Assembly (NCBI GenBank): GCA_045649485.1
Contig: JAZRPZ010000048.1
Span: 15,714-79,713, forward strand
Direction: 5' to 3'
Source of the DNA: RUG11247 sp045649485
Lineage (GTDB): Bacteria; Bacillota; Clostridia; Christensenellales; Aristaeellaceae
Length of the DNA stretch: 64,000 nt
Shown here: in pieces, positions 1 through 8,287 of the stretch
Layout: the number at the start of each line of letters is the position of its first letter
Numbering within the stretch: position 1 is the stretch's first letter
Translations under genes and position numbers: made by a program
The notes under the pieces: model-generated
Told to the model about the DNA's origin: nothing
The model's input: only the letters and a program-made list of their open reading frames with translations
Database searches by the model: none

Positions 1-1790
1 GCCGCGGAATAACCATTTTTTCCGATCAGGCGGTATTTGAGCGCGGCGGAGATACATATTATTGGCTGGACACTCCCGGTCACGTGGACTTTTCTGCCGA
101 GATGGAGCGCGCAATCGGCGCAATGGATTACGCCATCGTTGTAGTCAGCTGCGCTGAGGGTGTACAGAGTCATACCGAAACGGTATGGCAGCTTCTGAAA
201 AAGCGCAATGTGCCCACATTCATATTCATAAACAAGATTGATCGCGCGGGCGCGGACAGAGACGCAGTCATGAGCCAGATACACGCCCGTCTTTCCTCCG
301 ACGCAGTGATAATGGACGGATACTCTCCTGAAAATCTGCCCGATGAACTCTGTGAAGCCATTGCCGAACGTGATGAAGCCATGCTGGACATGTTGCTTGA
401 GGGAAACACTGACCCCGCCGCATTCTCCGATGCACTCATCCGCGAGATAAAGAACCGCGAAATATTCCCCGTATTCTGCGGCGCTGCGCTTACCGGACTT
501 GGCGTAAAGGAATTTGTGGACGCAATGTGTGCGCTCACTTCCACCAACCATCACACCCGCGAAAACGAGCCTTTCTCTGCAAGGGTATACAAAATAAGGC
601 ACGACCCGCAGGGCGCGCGCATATGTTTTTTCAAGGTTCTGTCCGGTACTGTCAGCGTGCGCGATGAAGTAAACGGTTTCAAGGTATCCGATCTGCGCCG
701 CTATCAAGGTGCGAAATACCAGTCCATACCCAAGGCATTTTCCGGTGAGCTCTGCGCCGCTGTGGGACTGGCGGATGTGCGTGTGGGCGATATAATCGGC
801 ACAGGTGCATGCCGCGACGATTCATTTGATTCGGAGCCCATGCTGCAGTCCACTCTGGAATTCGATGCCCCTTTGCGTTCCGACGAAGTGCTGCGCGCTC
901 TGAAACAGCTGGAAGCCGAAGACCCGACACTCTCAGTGGAATCTGACAAAACCGGCATCAGCATCCGCGTAATGGGTGAGATTCAGCTGGACATACTGCG
1001 CGAGGTAATGAAGGACCGCTACAACATGGATGTCCGCTTTGGCGAGCGCCGGGTCATTTACATGGAGACTGTCGCCGAGCCCGTTATCGGCATAGGCCAC
1101 TACGAGCCGCTGCGCCATTATGCGGAAGTGCATCTGCGCATTATGCCCGGAGAACGCGGCAGCGGCATTCGCTTCGAAAGCAAATGTCATGTGGACGACC
1201 TTTCCCTCAACTGGCAGAGACTTATCGAGACCCATGTATTCGAGAAACATCACCACGGCGCACTCATCGGCGCGCAGCTTACGGATGTCACCATACAGCT
1301 GCTGGCCGGCCGCGACCATCTGAAGCACACCGAAGGCGGCGATTTCCGCGAGGCAACCTACCGCGCGATACGTCAGGGACTTATGAGTGCAAAAAGTGTA
1401 CTGCTGGAGCCCGTCTGTTCCTTCACCATACGCGCCCCCGGAGACATGTTCGGCAGGATAACCGGAGACCTTACCCGCATGCGCGCGAACGTCGAGCCGC
1501 CCGTTTATTCCGGGGACATGATGGAAATAGCCGGAGAGGCTACATTCCGCGAGATATCCGGTTACGGTCAGACGCTTACTGCGATAACTCACGGCAGGGG
1601 CATGCTCAGTTACAGGCTCGACCACTACGAGCCCGCCCGTGATGCCGAAGAGATCATTGCGCAGGCGAATTACAACCCTTATGACGACGACAGTCCCGAT
1701 TCCGTATTCTGCGCAAAGGGTGCAGGCTTCGCGGTAAACTGGAAGGAAGTGCCCTCCTACGCACACCTGCCTCAGGAATATTCACTGTAA
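1..1790 (+). CDS. TetM/EF-G-like translation factor GTPase (5' end outside window)
   Basis: Partial gene whose start lies before base 1. The open frame runs from base 3, and the first visible residues are the switch I/G2 motif RGITI. G3 follows as DTPGHVDF (the GTG at 84 is only the Val of this motif) and G4 as NKID, so this is a translational GTPase. After the G domain come beta-barrel, domain III, IV and V regions of a ribosomal-protection/EF-G type protein. The C-terminal half has the block KHTEGGDFREATYRA and ends with a conserved-looking KGAG/W-EVPSYAH tail, which I associate with chromosomal clostridial TetM-like paralogues rather than acquired tet genes. It likely acts on the ribosome in the cytoplasm. 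Tetracycline resistance cannot be concluded. mntP follows after 14 nt in the same direction. Confidence 0.85.
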   Translation, partial: RGITIFSDQAVFERGGDTYYWLDTPGHVDFSAEMERAIGAMDYAIVVVSCAEGVQSHTETVWQLLKKRNVPTFIFINKIDRAGADRDAVMSQIHARLSSDAVIMDGYSPENLPDELCEAIAERDEAMLDMLLEGNTDPAAFSDALIREIKNREIFPVFCGAALTGLGVKEFVDAMCALTSTNHHTRENEPFSARVYKIRHDPQGARICFFKVLSGTVSVRDEVNGFKVSDLRRYQGAKYQSIPKAFSGELCAAVGLADVRVGDIIGTGACRDDSFDSEPMLQSTLEFDAPLRSDEVLRALKQLEAEDPTLSVESDKTGISIRVMGEIQLDILREVMKDRYNMDVRFGERRVIYMETVAEPVIGIGHYEPLRHYAEVHLRIMPGERGSGIRFESKCHVDDLSLNWQRLIETHVFEKHHHGALIGAQLTDVTIQLLAGRDHLKHTEGGDFREATYRAIRQGLMSAKSVLLEPVCSFTIRAPGDMFGRITGDLTRMRANVEPPVYSGDMMEIAGEATFREISGYGQTLTAITHGRGMLSYRLDHYEPARDAEEIIAQANYNPYDDDSPDSVFCAKGAGFAVNWKEVPSYAHLPQEYSL

Positions 1791-1804
1791 AGGATGAACC
1801 GTAT

Positions 1805-2383
1805 ATGGGAATAATTGAAATGGTCATCATCGGCGCGTCGCTGTCAATGGATGCGTTTGCGGTTTCGGTATGTTCGGGACTGAAGATGAAGCGCATCGAT
1901 TACGGCAAAGCGGCTTTGATAGCACTGTTCTTCGGTGGATTTCAGGCGCTTATGCCTGCTTTGGGCTGGGCACTCGGCAGTATGTTTGCCGCCTATGTAG
2001 ACAGGTGGGATCATTACATCGCCTTTGCGCTGCTGGCATTTCTGGGCATAAAGATGATACTGGATGTATTCAAAGCTGATACCGAGTCAGAAGACGCCTC
2101 AAAGCTTGACATGCGTTCACTGTTTATAATGTCCTTTGCCACAAGCGTGGATGCGCTTGCCGTGGGGGTCACATTCGGCATGGATCCTTCCGTAAACATC
2201 ATATCCGCTGCTCTGACCATCGGTATTACTACTTTCGCCATCTGCGTTGCCGGCGTATTTATCGGCAACATATTCGGTTCGCGATGGCAGACAAAGGCCC
2301 AGATAACCGGCGGCGTGATGCTCATTCTGGTCGGTACAAAGATACTGCTGGAAGGTCTGGGGGTATTGGTACTGCCCATCTGA
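1805..2383 (+). CDS. mntP: Manganese efflux pump MntP (YtaF-like)
   Basis: A 192-residue, highly hydrophobic protein with about six membrane helices in two repeats. Each half carries the family's acidic membrane motif: SLSMDAFAVS near residue 15 and ATSVDALAVGV near residue 110. MntP exports Mn(II) across the cytoplasmic membrane. Length matches the family (about 185-195 aa). The start is ATG, 14 nt after the GTPase stop, with a weak GGATG-like site, so it is probably co-transcribed. No yybP-ykoY-type manganese riboswitch fits in that short gap. The stop is followed by repeat copy A and a terminator. Confidence 0.88.
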   Translation: MGIIEMVIIGASLSMDAFAVSVCSGLKMKRIDYGKAALIALFFGGFQALMPALGWALGSMFAAYVDRWDHYIAFALLAFLGIKMILDVFKADTESEDASKLDMRSLFIMSFATSVDALAVGVTFGMDPSVNIISAALTIGITTFAICVAGVFIGNIFGSRWQTKAQITGGVMLILVGTKILLEGLGVLVLPI

Positions 2384-2520
2384 GAAGAACACACGGGGGC
2401 TCTGCCCCCGTGTCCCCCGCCAAAGGGACAAAGCCCCTTTGGAATCCCATGCAGAAAGTATCTTTTTGATGGACGTGTCCGTTGTCCGTGCTTCGGGGGC
2501 CCAACCCCGAAACACGGATA
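2384..2520 (+). repeat. 3'-UTR repeat element, copy A
   Basis: First of five related intergenic elements. Stem 1 is ACACGGGGG/CCCCCGTGT (2391-2413, loop around CTCTG). Stem 2 is AAAGGG/CCCTTT (2422-2440). It is followed directly by GGAATCCCATGC (2441-2452). After an AT-rich spacer comes stem 3, TCCGTG...CACGGA, enclosing CGGGG GCCCAA CCCCG (2485-2518). It lies 7 nt 3' of the mntP stop, in the sense orientation, and a separate terminator follows. Confidence 0.8.
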
Positions 2521-2552
2521 TATGCTTGTCAAATCCAAATACACTATCAAAA

Positions 2553-2588
2553 GAAAAAAGCGTTAGGATTGTTCCCAACGCTTTTTTC
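2553..2588. terminator. Bidirectional rho-independent terminator
   Basis: Inverted repeat GAAAAAAGCGTT (2553-2564) with AACGCTTTTTTC (2577-2588), extended through the loop by GGA/TCC. It has A/T tracts on both sides and sits between convergent mntP and the secreted protein gene. Confidence 0.85.
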
Positions 2589-2594
2589 TTTTAT

Positions 2595-3116
2595 TTATTC
2601 ACCAAACATCCAATGAAGCTTCTCTGTTTCACGAATAGTTTCAAATGTATCTTCATCAAAATAGTATATCGTGCCGCTCATATCCTTGAAATCAGCTATA
2701 TCAACAATATCCGTATCTTCTTCGATACCATATATCTCCAGAGGATATTTAGACTTACCGTTTCCGCTTACAGAAAATACAGGACCAAATACATCCCAGC
2801 CATTCACCTGACAATTCTCCACGCTGATGATAAGGTTCTTATCTGTATTATTCTCAACAATTGCATCGATTGTAAGAACACCATACTCTATATAGGGATC
2901 ACTGGTAAGAGTTATCTTGATGTTTTCATCCTCATAGAAAATGTTAGCATCGGTCACATTGTCTGATTCGCGATTACGAAGTTCAATTCTAGCCTGCTCA
3001 ATAATATTCCAAAGTTCAGCATCTGTCATTGCAGTCATATCTATGCCTTCGGCATTTGCACAGAATCCAACCATCATTGTACAAATAACAACTATCAGAG
3101 CAATAATCTTTTTCAT
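2595..3116 (-). CDS. Secreted protein of unknown function
   Basis: 173 residues. An N-terminal signal peptide (MKK, then about 14 hydrophobic residues, then ANA-E) predicts export with cleavage near residue 22. The mature part is acidic. It begins with a short helical segment (TDAELWNIIEQARIEL) and continues into a probable beta-sandwich region with VENNTDKNLIISVEN, a pattern seen in extracellular Ig-like/DUF domains. I do not recognise a named family. The start is supported by GGAGGG 7 nt upstream. It lies 28 nt after the TIM-barrel gene on the same strand and may be read through from it. It is more AT-rich than its neighbours. Confidence 0.7.
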   Translation of the reverse strand: MKKIIALIVVICTMMVGFCANAEGIDMTAMTDAELWNIIEQARIELRNRESDNVTDANIFYEDENIKITLTSDPYIEYGVLTIDAIVENNTDKNLIISVENCQVNGWDVFGPVFSVSGNGKSKYPLEIYGIEEDTDIVDIADFKDMSGTIYYFDEDTFETIRETEKLHWMFGE

Positions 3117-3144
3117 ATTCTTCCCTCCATAAACAATTCAATAT

Positions 3145-4026
3145 TTACTTGTCCCAGGGGTTGGGGATGAACTCGCCGCCGCGGCACCACTTAAGGTACT
3201 TCAGGGCATGCAGCTGACCGACCATCTCCCATTCGCCGGAATATACGGGGTCATGGTAACCTTCAACGCAGATATCGCCTTCATAGCCGCCCTTATGCAG
3301 TATGGAGAATACATCGCGCCAGTCGGTATCGCCGAAGCCTACGGTGCGTTCGGGTGCATACCAGTCGGAATTGCACATCACGCCGTATTCGCGCACTGCG
3401 TTCCAGTCGACGGAAGCATCCTTGCCATGGAGATGATAAACCTTCTTGACCCACTTACGCAGCTGGGGAATGGGCTCGATAAGCTGGATCATCTGATGGG
3501 CAGGTTCCCATTCAAGACCGAGAGCGGGAGAATCGACTTCATTGAACATCATTTCCCAGGCGCGGGGATTCATTGCGATATTGCAGGTAACGCTGTTCCA
3601 GGTGCCGCCCATGGGGCAGTTTTCGAATGCGATCCTGATTCCCTTATCCTCGGCGCGCTTTGCCAGTTCGGAATATACTTCCTTGAACTTGGGCATGGAA
3701 GCATCAACGCTCTGACCTTCCAGACCGCCTGCGAATGTGGAAACAACCTTTGCACCATAGAGATGGGCGTTATCGATAACATATTCCATGGTCTTCTTAT
3801 GTTCTTCCAGCTGCAGTGCGTTGGAATAGAAGCCGAAGGTAGTTATCTCCGTGCCGCTGCCCTCAATAAGCTCAAGCAGACGGGGCGCCTGTTCTTCCAT
3901 CTTGATACCATTCAGACTCATGTGGTTGTTTATGGAAAGGGTCTCAAAACCTGCCTTTACCATATGGGGAATCCAGAGTTCGGCCTTATCGGCGGGGATG
4001 CAGGTACCGATACGAATCTGCTTCAT
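3145..4026 (-). CDS. Sugar phosphate isomerase/epimerase-like TIM barrel protein
   Basis: 293 residues of the xylose isomerase-like TIM barrel (AP endonuclease 2) superfamily. Typical strand ends with metal/substrate ligands are visible: FGFYSNAL near residue 65, FENCP near 138, LEWEPAHQM near 180, YHLHGKDA near 205 and a terminal EGYHDP near 265. Members isomerise or epimerise sugars, keto acids or inositol derivatives in the cytoplasm. The substrate cannot be read from sequence. The start ATG at 4026 has GGAGG 8 nt upstream. It is 12 nt downstream of the YcxB-like gene and is probably transcribed with it from the promoter at 4652-4680. Confidence 0.8.
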   Translation of the reverse strand: MKQIRIGTCIPADKAELWIPHMVKAGFETLSINNHMSLNGIKMEEQAPRLLELIEGSGTEITTFGFYSNALQLEEHKKTMEYVIDNAHLYGAKVVSTFAGGLEGQSVDASMPKFKEVYSELAKRAEDKGIRIAFENCPMGGTWNSVTCNIAMNPRAWEMMFNEVDSPALGLEWEPAHQMIQLIEPIPQLRKWVKKVYHLHGKDASVDWNAVREYGVMCNSDWYAPERTVGFGDTDWRDVFSILHKGGYEGDICVEGYHDPVYSGEWEMVGQLHALKYLKWCRGGEFIPNPWDK

Positions 4027-4038
4027 CGTTGGGCCTCC

Positions 4039-4629
4039 TTATTTTTTAAAAGATACACCGTACACCTTGAAACGGGGTACATTTGCCATTACCAGATCAA
4101 TAAGTTCATTCCATTCGCCGTTTACCATGAGGCTGCGGTCAACTGCAGCCCAATGCTTACGGGACATGCACATAAAATAGATAACCTTATCGGTCACATA
4201 GACGCGGTCGATATCGCCCCAGCGGGTGGTCAGCAGTTCGCCGACTTCATTCACAGGGCCGAACATAAAACCATCGCCGCGGAAGATATATTCACGCTCT
4301 GCGCGCTTCGCATCAGTGGGCTTGATGCGGCTGCGGTTAAGCAGCGCACGCAGGAATCTTGCAAGAAAAACAGCCGCAATGATTATGAAAGCATACATGA
4401 TGTAGGTGGAATTTGCCATCGTGGTCTTGGAGAACCAGAAAGACAGTGCCGCGATAACGCACACAGCCAGTATCGAAAGCTCAACAGTGAGCCTCTTTTT
4501 CAGATTGTTGGCATGATACACCCTGTTGAAGGCTACCATCTTACGGAAATCCAGGTCGTTGTTGTATTTAATTACGATGGGATCATAGTTGTAATCGCGC
4601 TTTTCGGAATTATTCTGCATATTGCTCAT
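4039..4629 (-). CDS. YcxB-like membrane protein
   Basis: 196 residues with two adjacent membrane helices (about residues 48-66 and 74-92) between a polar N-terminus and a C-terminal soluble domain of about 100 residues. That domain carries the pattern seen in YcxB-family C-terminal domains: a 'GDGF' turn, TTRWGDIDRVYVTDKVIYF, then a C-terminal strand. Function unknown for the family. The start at 4629 has GAGGTG 8 nt upstream. It is the first gene of a likely operon with the TIM-barrel gene. Confidence 0.65.
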   Translation of the reverse strand: MSNMQNNSEKRDYNYDPIVIKYNNDLDFRKMVAFNRVYHANNLKKRLTVELSILAVCVIAALSFWFSKTTMANSTYIMYAFIIIAAVFLARFLRALLNRSRIKPTDAKRAEREYIFRGDGFMFGPVNEVGELLTTRWGDIDRVYVTDKVIYFMCMSRKHWAAVDRSLMVNGEWNELIDLVMANVPRFKVYGVSFKK

Positions 4630-4651
4630 TTTTATTTCACCTCATAAAAAT

Positions 4652-4680
4652 ATTATAACTCCAATCACCGATTTTAGCAA
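4652..4680 (-). promoter_or_regulatory. Sigma-A type promoter for the YcxB-like gene
   Basis: Reading the minus strand, -35 TTGCTA (4680-4675), 17-bp spacer, -10 TATAAT (4657-4652). Transcription would start near 4645, about 15-20 nt before the ATG at 4629. Confidence 0.75.
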
Positions 4681-4742
4681 GATTCCATATGATGCAATGT
4701 GAGCTGGGAAAGCCCACAGATAACCGTCAGGGAGGAATCCTA

Positions 4743-5738
4743 ATGAGCTTCTATTCCTATAAGAACGCCAACGCCGATGTAAGCCCCGGCAACGTTTGCG
4801 GCAACATACTGAACGGCCTTAACAAGCGCGCCTGCATCCAGGTGAAAAACGTCTACGATGCCTGCCTGCAGCAGGAACAGCTGGACGACAAAGAGGTGGT
4901 CATCCGCAATATAGTCCCCGTACTGCCCGCAAACTGCCGCAATAACCGCAGCGGCTGCAACTGCAACTGCAGCTGTGAAGGCAACGAATGCACCTGCAAT
5001 TGTCCCAATTGTTCCGGACCCATCAGCCATGCGGAAGCCGTTGAAAATGCAGCGAATTCGCCCTGTCCCCTGCCCCAGCCCTGCGGCGCATGGACATTCG
5101 AAAGCTGCCGCAGTTCTACCATCAAGGGAAACATCTCAAATCTCTGCATCGAGCGCATGTGCGACCGTCCCCAGTTTGCCCGCGTGCGCTGCAATGTGGA
5201 TGTGCCTATCGATATCCTCTTCACCGACCAGAATTGTCAGGAATGGATGGGACAGTCCAGCATCACCGTAGCCAAGGATGTCCTGCTGTGCATCCCCGAG
5301 GAATCGGTAATCCCCTTTACCCTCGAAAGCCTTGTGAGCGCGATTTGCGTGTCCGGTTCGTACATAGGCAACTGCACCTTCGAAATCACCATATGCGTAA
5401 GCGTAGTCCTAAAAGTTCTGGCCGAAGTTGATCTGCTCATACCCACCTACGGCTTCTGCGAAGTACCACCCTGCGAGGAATTTGCCGAATCCGTATGCGA
5501 CGAGTTCTTCTCGCTGCCGCTCTTCCCCCAGTCTTCCTGCGCATTCCAGGAGGTATGCCCCGAAAACGGCGGTGCGGTCGCCGCTGCAGCATCCGGCGGC
5601 AATGTAAGCTGTCCCGCTGCCGGCGGCAGCCGCAGCAACTGCTGCCGGGTAAGCACCTGCTCCAATTGCGGCACCACCTGTGCCTCCAACGGCTCAATGT
5701 GCCCCCGCTGCGGCAGCACTATGACCGCACTCAGCTAA
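4743..5738 (+). CDS. Cysteine-rich spore-associated-like protein
   Basis: 331 residues with 36 cysteines. The chosen ATG at 4743 has AGGGAGGA 6-7 nt upstream. The frame is open further upstream but without a site. Order: a short N-terminus with KRACIQVKNVYDACLQQ, an extremely Cys-rich linker (residues about 75-100, CNCNCSC...CTCNCPNC), a beta-rich core (VDVPIDILFTD, VLLCIPEESVIPF, ICVSVVLKVLAEVDLLIPTYG, CEVPPCEEF), an Ala/Gly-rich spacer and a C-terminal zinc-ribbon-like CSNCG...CPRCG. The core resembles clostridial proteins I associate with the spore coat/SPOCS-like group. That link is inferred from memory of the pattern. It is monocistronic, between a divergent promoter and a strong terminator. 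The Cys content fits a disulfide- or metal-cross-linked layer protein. Confidence 0.6.
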   Translation: MSFYSYKNANADVSPGNVCGNILNGLNKRACIQVKNVYDACLQQEQLDDKEVVIRNIVPVLPANCRNNRSGCNCNCSCEGNECTCNCPNCSGPISHAEAVENAANSPCPLPQPCGAWTFESCRSSTIKGNISNLCIERMCDRPQFARVRCNVDVPIDILFTDQNCQEWMGQSSITVAKDVLLCIPEESVIPFTLESLVSAICVSGSYIGNCTFEITICVSVVLKVLAEVDLLIPTYGFCEVPPCEEFAESVCDEFFSLPLFPQSSCAFQEVCPENGGAVAAAASGGNVSCPAAGGSRSNCCRVSTCSNCGTTCASNGSMCPRCGSTMTALS

Positions 5739-5750
5739 ACTAACCGAATA

Positions 5751-5775
5751 AAGGGCGCACAAACTGTGCGCCCTT
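5751..5775 (+). terminator. Hairpin 3' of the cysteine-rich gene
   Basis: Perfect 11-bp stem AAGGGCGCACA / TGTGCGCCCTT with an AAC loop, 12 nt after the stop codon. The following tract is CCCGAAAAAATTT rather than a clean T-run, so the next hairpin may complete termination. Confidence 0.6.
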
Positions 5776-5818
5776 CCCGAAAAAATTTCCCGCATCCTTC
5801 GGGAAGCGGTTTATATAA

Positions 5819-5870
5819 GCGCCGGGGAACGAATCGTTTTGATCACGAAAGAACCCGGCGCTGTTTTTTT
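5819..5870 (+). terminator. Rho-independent terminator
   Basis: Stem GCGCCGGG (5819-5826) with CCCGGCGC (5854-5861), followed by a TGTTTTTTT tract. It is oriented to stop rightward transcription before the convergent metallophosphoesterase. Confidence 0.7.
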
Positions 5871-5895
5871 ATGTATTCGGTTATATGAAAGTTCC

Positions 5896-6744
5896 TTACG
5901 GAATACCCATTTCATTTGCGGCCTGCTGCCACAGTTCTTCCGGAATATCTCCCTTTATTTCCATATCATCGGCAATGCTTCTTGCACGGCGGAGTATCGC
6001 GACGCTGGCGTCATATCCGGTAAGCGCCATGTATCTTACTCCGCGCGTCCACACGCCGCCCATTTCAAGCAGTCCGCCGGTCTCAAATTCGGCAACGGCA
6101 GTTTCCACATCATACGGCACGGTCACAGTAGACGGGATCCATTCTCCGTTCACATAATCTATATAGGCAAACTGTGCATGCCCGCCGATACCTTCGCACA
6201 GACCAACGCTGCCCACAAAATAAGCTCTTTTATTGCCATGGCAGTATGTGCGCACGATATGCTGATGTCCGCAGAACATAAAGCGTGTGTCAATAATATC
6301 AAGACATTCAGCTATCTTGTATTCTGCAAAGCATATTGGGTCTCTGCAGCCGCGGGGCGATGAATGGCAAACGGTAAACGCTTCCGCACCTTCCGGAGAT
6401 ATCTTCATTGTAAACGGAAGACTTTCTATGAATTCCAGATCCTCCTGCGTCAGGTCGTTATATGCAAACAATCTTGAGCCCGTATCGGAACCGGGTTTCC
6501 AATCGCGAAGCCGACTGTGATGATAATCTATCAGATAATCCTCACGATTACCCTTCAGCACCCAGCACTTCCACTCATTCATGGCCTCACGCACTATCTG
6601 CAGGGATTTATGGCTTCCCGGGAAATCCGTCACATAATCTCCCAAAAATACGATCCCGTCCACACCAACTCTCCGCACATGGTCAAGCACCGCTTTTAGC
6701 GCGATATGATTGCCGTGTACATCGCTGATAAGTGCAAACCTCAT
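5896..6744 (-). CDS. Calcineurin-like metallophosphoesterase
   Basis: About 282 residues. The start is set at ATG 6744 (MRFALISDVHGN) because the promoter at 6807-6835 places the transcript start near 6800, so the longer upstream frame cannot be translated. Motifs of the dimetal phosphoesterase fold are in order: DVHGN near residue 8, GDYV (GDxx) near 36, GNRE near 70, CHSSP near 125 and GHQH near 160. Such enzymes cleave phosphomono- or diesters. The substrate is unknown. It belongs to the YfcE/YmdB-like superfamily only in a broad sense. It is a single-gene unit. Confidence 0.82.
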   Translation of the reverse strand: MRFALISDVHGNHIALKAVLDHVRRVGVDGIVFLGDYVTDFPGSHKSLQIVREAMNEWKCWVLKGNREDYLIDYHHSRLRDWKPGSDTGSRLFAYNDLTQEDLEFIESLPFTMKISPEGAEAFTVCHSSPRGCRDPICFAEYKIAECLDIIDTRFMFCGHQHIVRTYCHGNKRAYFVGSVGLCEGIGGHAQFAYIDYVNGEWIPSTVTVPYDVETAVAEFETGGLLEMGGVWTRGVRYMALTGYDASVAILRRARSIADDMEIKGDIPEELWQQAANEMGIP

Positions 6745-6806
6745 TGCCACACCCCATCTCAGAATACATAAGGCCGACAGCAGCATATCTTCCGTCGACC
6801 TATTCA

Positions 6807-6835
6807 ATTATATCGTTTTAACGGCATACTGTCAA
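6807..6835 (-). promoter_or_regulatory. Consensus sigma-A promoter of the metallophosphoesterase
   Basis: Perfect consensus on the minus strand: TTGACA (6835-6830), 17-bp spacer, TATAAT (6812-6807). Predicted 5' UTR about 55 nt. Confidence 0.9.
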
Positions 6836-7010
6836 ATTCACATACAGCATGGACTGCTCCGTAGGAATTCCTTTCAGACAAAAGAAAATGCGCCTTTCAC
6901 GCAGCCGCATCGCCTATAACGACCAAGCTCATTTTGGGAATAACCCCCAAACATTATGTATCTGTATAAATCACAACGGGGACGCCGCAGCATCCCCGCA
7001 TATACATGTA

Positions 7011-7919
7011 TCAATTTTCTTCTAACCGATAGCATTTGACCCAGTAACCCGTTCCTGTTCCTCCCGTCCATGCATAATCCTCAAGCCCGACAGGCGGCTC
7101 AGCCGAAAACTTCGCTGGCAGTGCCACACACATTTCTCCGCCGCAGGACGGCGTGCCTGCATACGCATATTCATATCCGCAACCTGACGGCAGCTTTATG
7201 CGCGTGAAATTCCAGCCTTCGCGGCGGAATATCTCCGGCGTTTCGCTTTCCATACTTTCCTGCTGCGAAAGATCCCATACCAGTCCGCCGTCGTTCGTCT
7301 CATCGGCGCCGTCATCCTGCGGAACCTCATACGATTCCGAAGCGCCATTGTCTTTCATTTCCGATGCATCATTATTATCAAATTCAAGTACACAGCTGTC
7401 GCCTTCGCATACTATATCTGCCTGCAGCGGCTCTTCCGGCTGCACTTCTGCGGAATCGTCAGCGCTTCTGCCGTACGGAGTCTGTATAAGATCCTCGGGA
7501 CGGGGCTCGGGCGCGTACAGCGCGCACACCACATCACGCACTCTCGACCAGTCATTTTCCGTGGAACCGTTTATATTGCCCACAAGCGCAAGTTCGCATA
7601 CGCCGTCATTGACGGTAACCAGCGCCAGCAGCGAATATGCGTCCAGCGTCCTTCCGCCGATGTCCCGCGGGTCAAAGCTTACGCTCAGCCCTGCCTGACC
7701 GCGCATATCACGTCGCAGATTTCCAAGAGGGTATGCATAATACAGCGCGCTCCTTTTTCCCACAAGCGCAGCACGTACCGACTGTGCGCCCTGAGGTATC
7801 ATTGTACGGATGTTCAGGCTGCCTGTAAGCGTGCGTATCTCTATTCTTGCGTGACCGGAATAACCGTTGAGCAGCGAGCGCAGCATTATAAGCGCCCGCC
7901 TGTATTCATTCCGCTGCAT
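7011..7919 (-). CDS. Conserved-looking protein of unknown function, acidic linker
   Basis: 302 residues with no signal peptide or membrane helix. Residues 1-135 form a basic, probably alpha/beta domain (MQRNEYRRALIMLRSLL, FDPRDIGGRTLDAYSLLALV, CELALVGNINGSTENDW). Residues about 140-230 are a low-complexity acidic linker. The last 70 residues form a small domain rich in Gly, Cys and aromatic residues (LPSGCGYEYAYAGTPSCGGEMCVALPAKF). I do not recognise the family. The ATG at 7919 has AGGAGG 7 nt upstream. It follows the 64-residue gene by 53 nt in the same direction, so the two probably share a transcript. A weak stem (CGGGGA/TCCCCG, 6977-6998) lies downstream. Confidence 0.6.
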   Translation of the reverse strand: MQRNEYRRALIMLRSLLNGYSGHARIEIRTLTGSLNIRTMIPQGAQSVRAALVGKRSALYYAYPLGNLRRDMRGQAGLSVSFDPRDIGGRTLDAYSLLALVTVNDGVCELALVGNINGSTENDWSRVRDVVCALYAPEPRPEDLIQTPYGRSADDSAEVQPEEPLQADIVCEGDSCVLEFDNNDASEMKDNGASESYEVPQDDGADETNDGGLVWDLSQQESMESETPEIFRREGWNFTRIKLPSGCGYEYAYAGTPSCGGEMCVALPAKFSAEPPVGLEDYAWTGGTGTGYWVKCYRLEEN

Positions 7920-7972
7920 TGACCGGCCTCCTTGCCTTTTATGCCGCCATTATTTCAATATATGTCACGATA

Positions 7973-8167
7973 TCATTGCAGATGCCGCGTTCCCATGCGG
8001 TCATGGCTGCGCATCAGCTGTCTGTATGTGCCGTCACGTGTGGCTTTGGGTATGTATACAGCTTCCCTTACAGTCGCCTCATGCGATTCTGCAGGTGTCT
8101 GCATACTGTATGCCCCTTTGTGTACAGCATCCATCTTTCTGAAGATACTTTCCGGAGTGTTCTTCAC
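7973..8167 (-). CDS. Small protein of unknown function (64 aa)
   Basis: 64 residues starting with GTG at 8167, with an AGGGAGG site about 7 nt upstream. It is basic and soluble and ends in the striking segment YRQLMRSHDRMGTRHL, which I recall as a recurring C-terminal pattern in small clostridial proteins. No assigned function. The well-placed ribosome binding site and collinearity with the 302-residue gene argue that it is real. The long plus-strand frame across this region has no comparable site. Confidence 0.5.
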   Translation of the reverse strand: MKNTPESIFRKMDAVHKGAYSMQTPAESHEATVREAVYIPKATRDGTYRQLMRSHDRMGTRHLQ

Positions 8168-8237
8168 CCCATCCCTCCCTTCGCTTACCGGGGCATACTA
8201 TGCAAAACAAAAAGGAATCGTCACACATACAGCACAG

Positions 8238-8268
8238 AAAAAGACCGTCCGCGTTTCCGCGAACGGTC
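8238..8268 (-). terminator. Terminator of the aldo/keto reductase gene
   Basis: Stem GACCGTCCGCG (8243-8253) pairing with CGCGAACGGTC (8258-8268, one mismatch), TTTC loop. On the minus strand it is followed by a TTTTT tract at 8242-8238. It lies 20 nt past the stop codon. Confidence 0.8.
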
Positions 8269-8287
8269 CTCATTTTTGTTTATGGAA

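Noticed and set aside
1..1790. Acquired tetracycline resistance gene
   Set aside because: The GTPase resembles chromosomal TetM-like paralogues, sits beside housekeeping genes, and has no mobile element or tet leader region visible.
1791..1804. yybP-ykoY manganese riboswitch before mntP
   Set aside because: Only 14 nt separate the genes, so there is no space for the aptamer.
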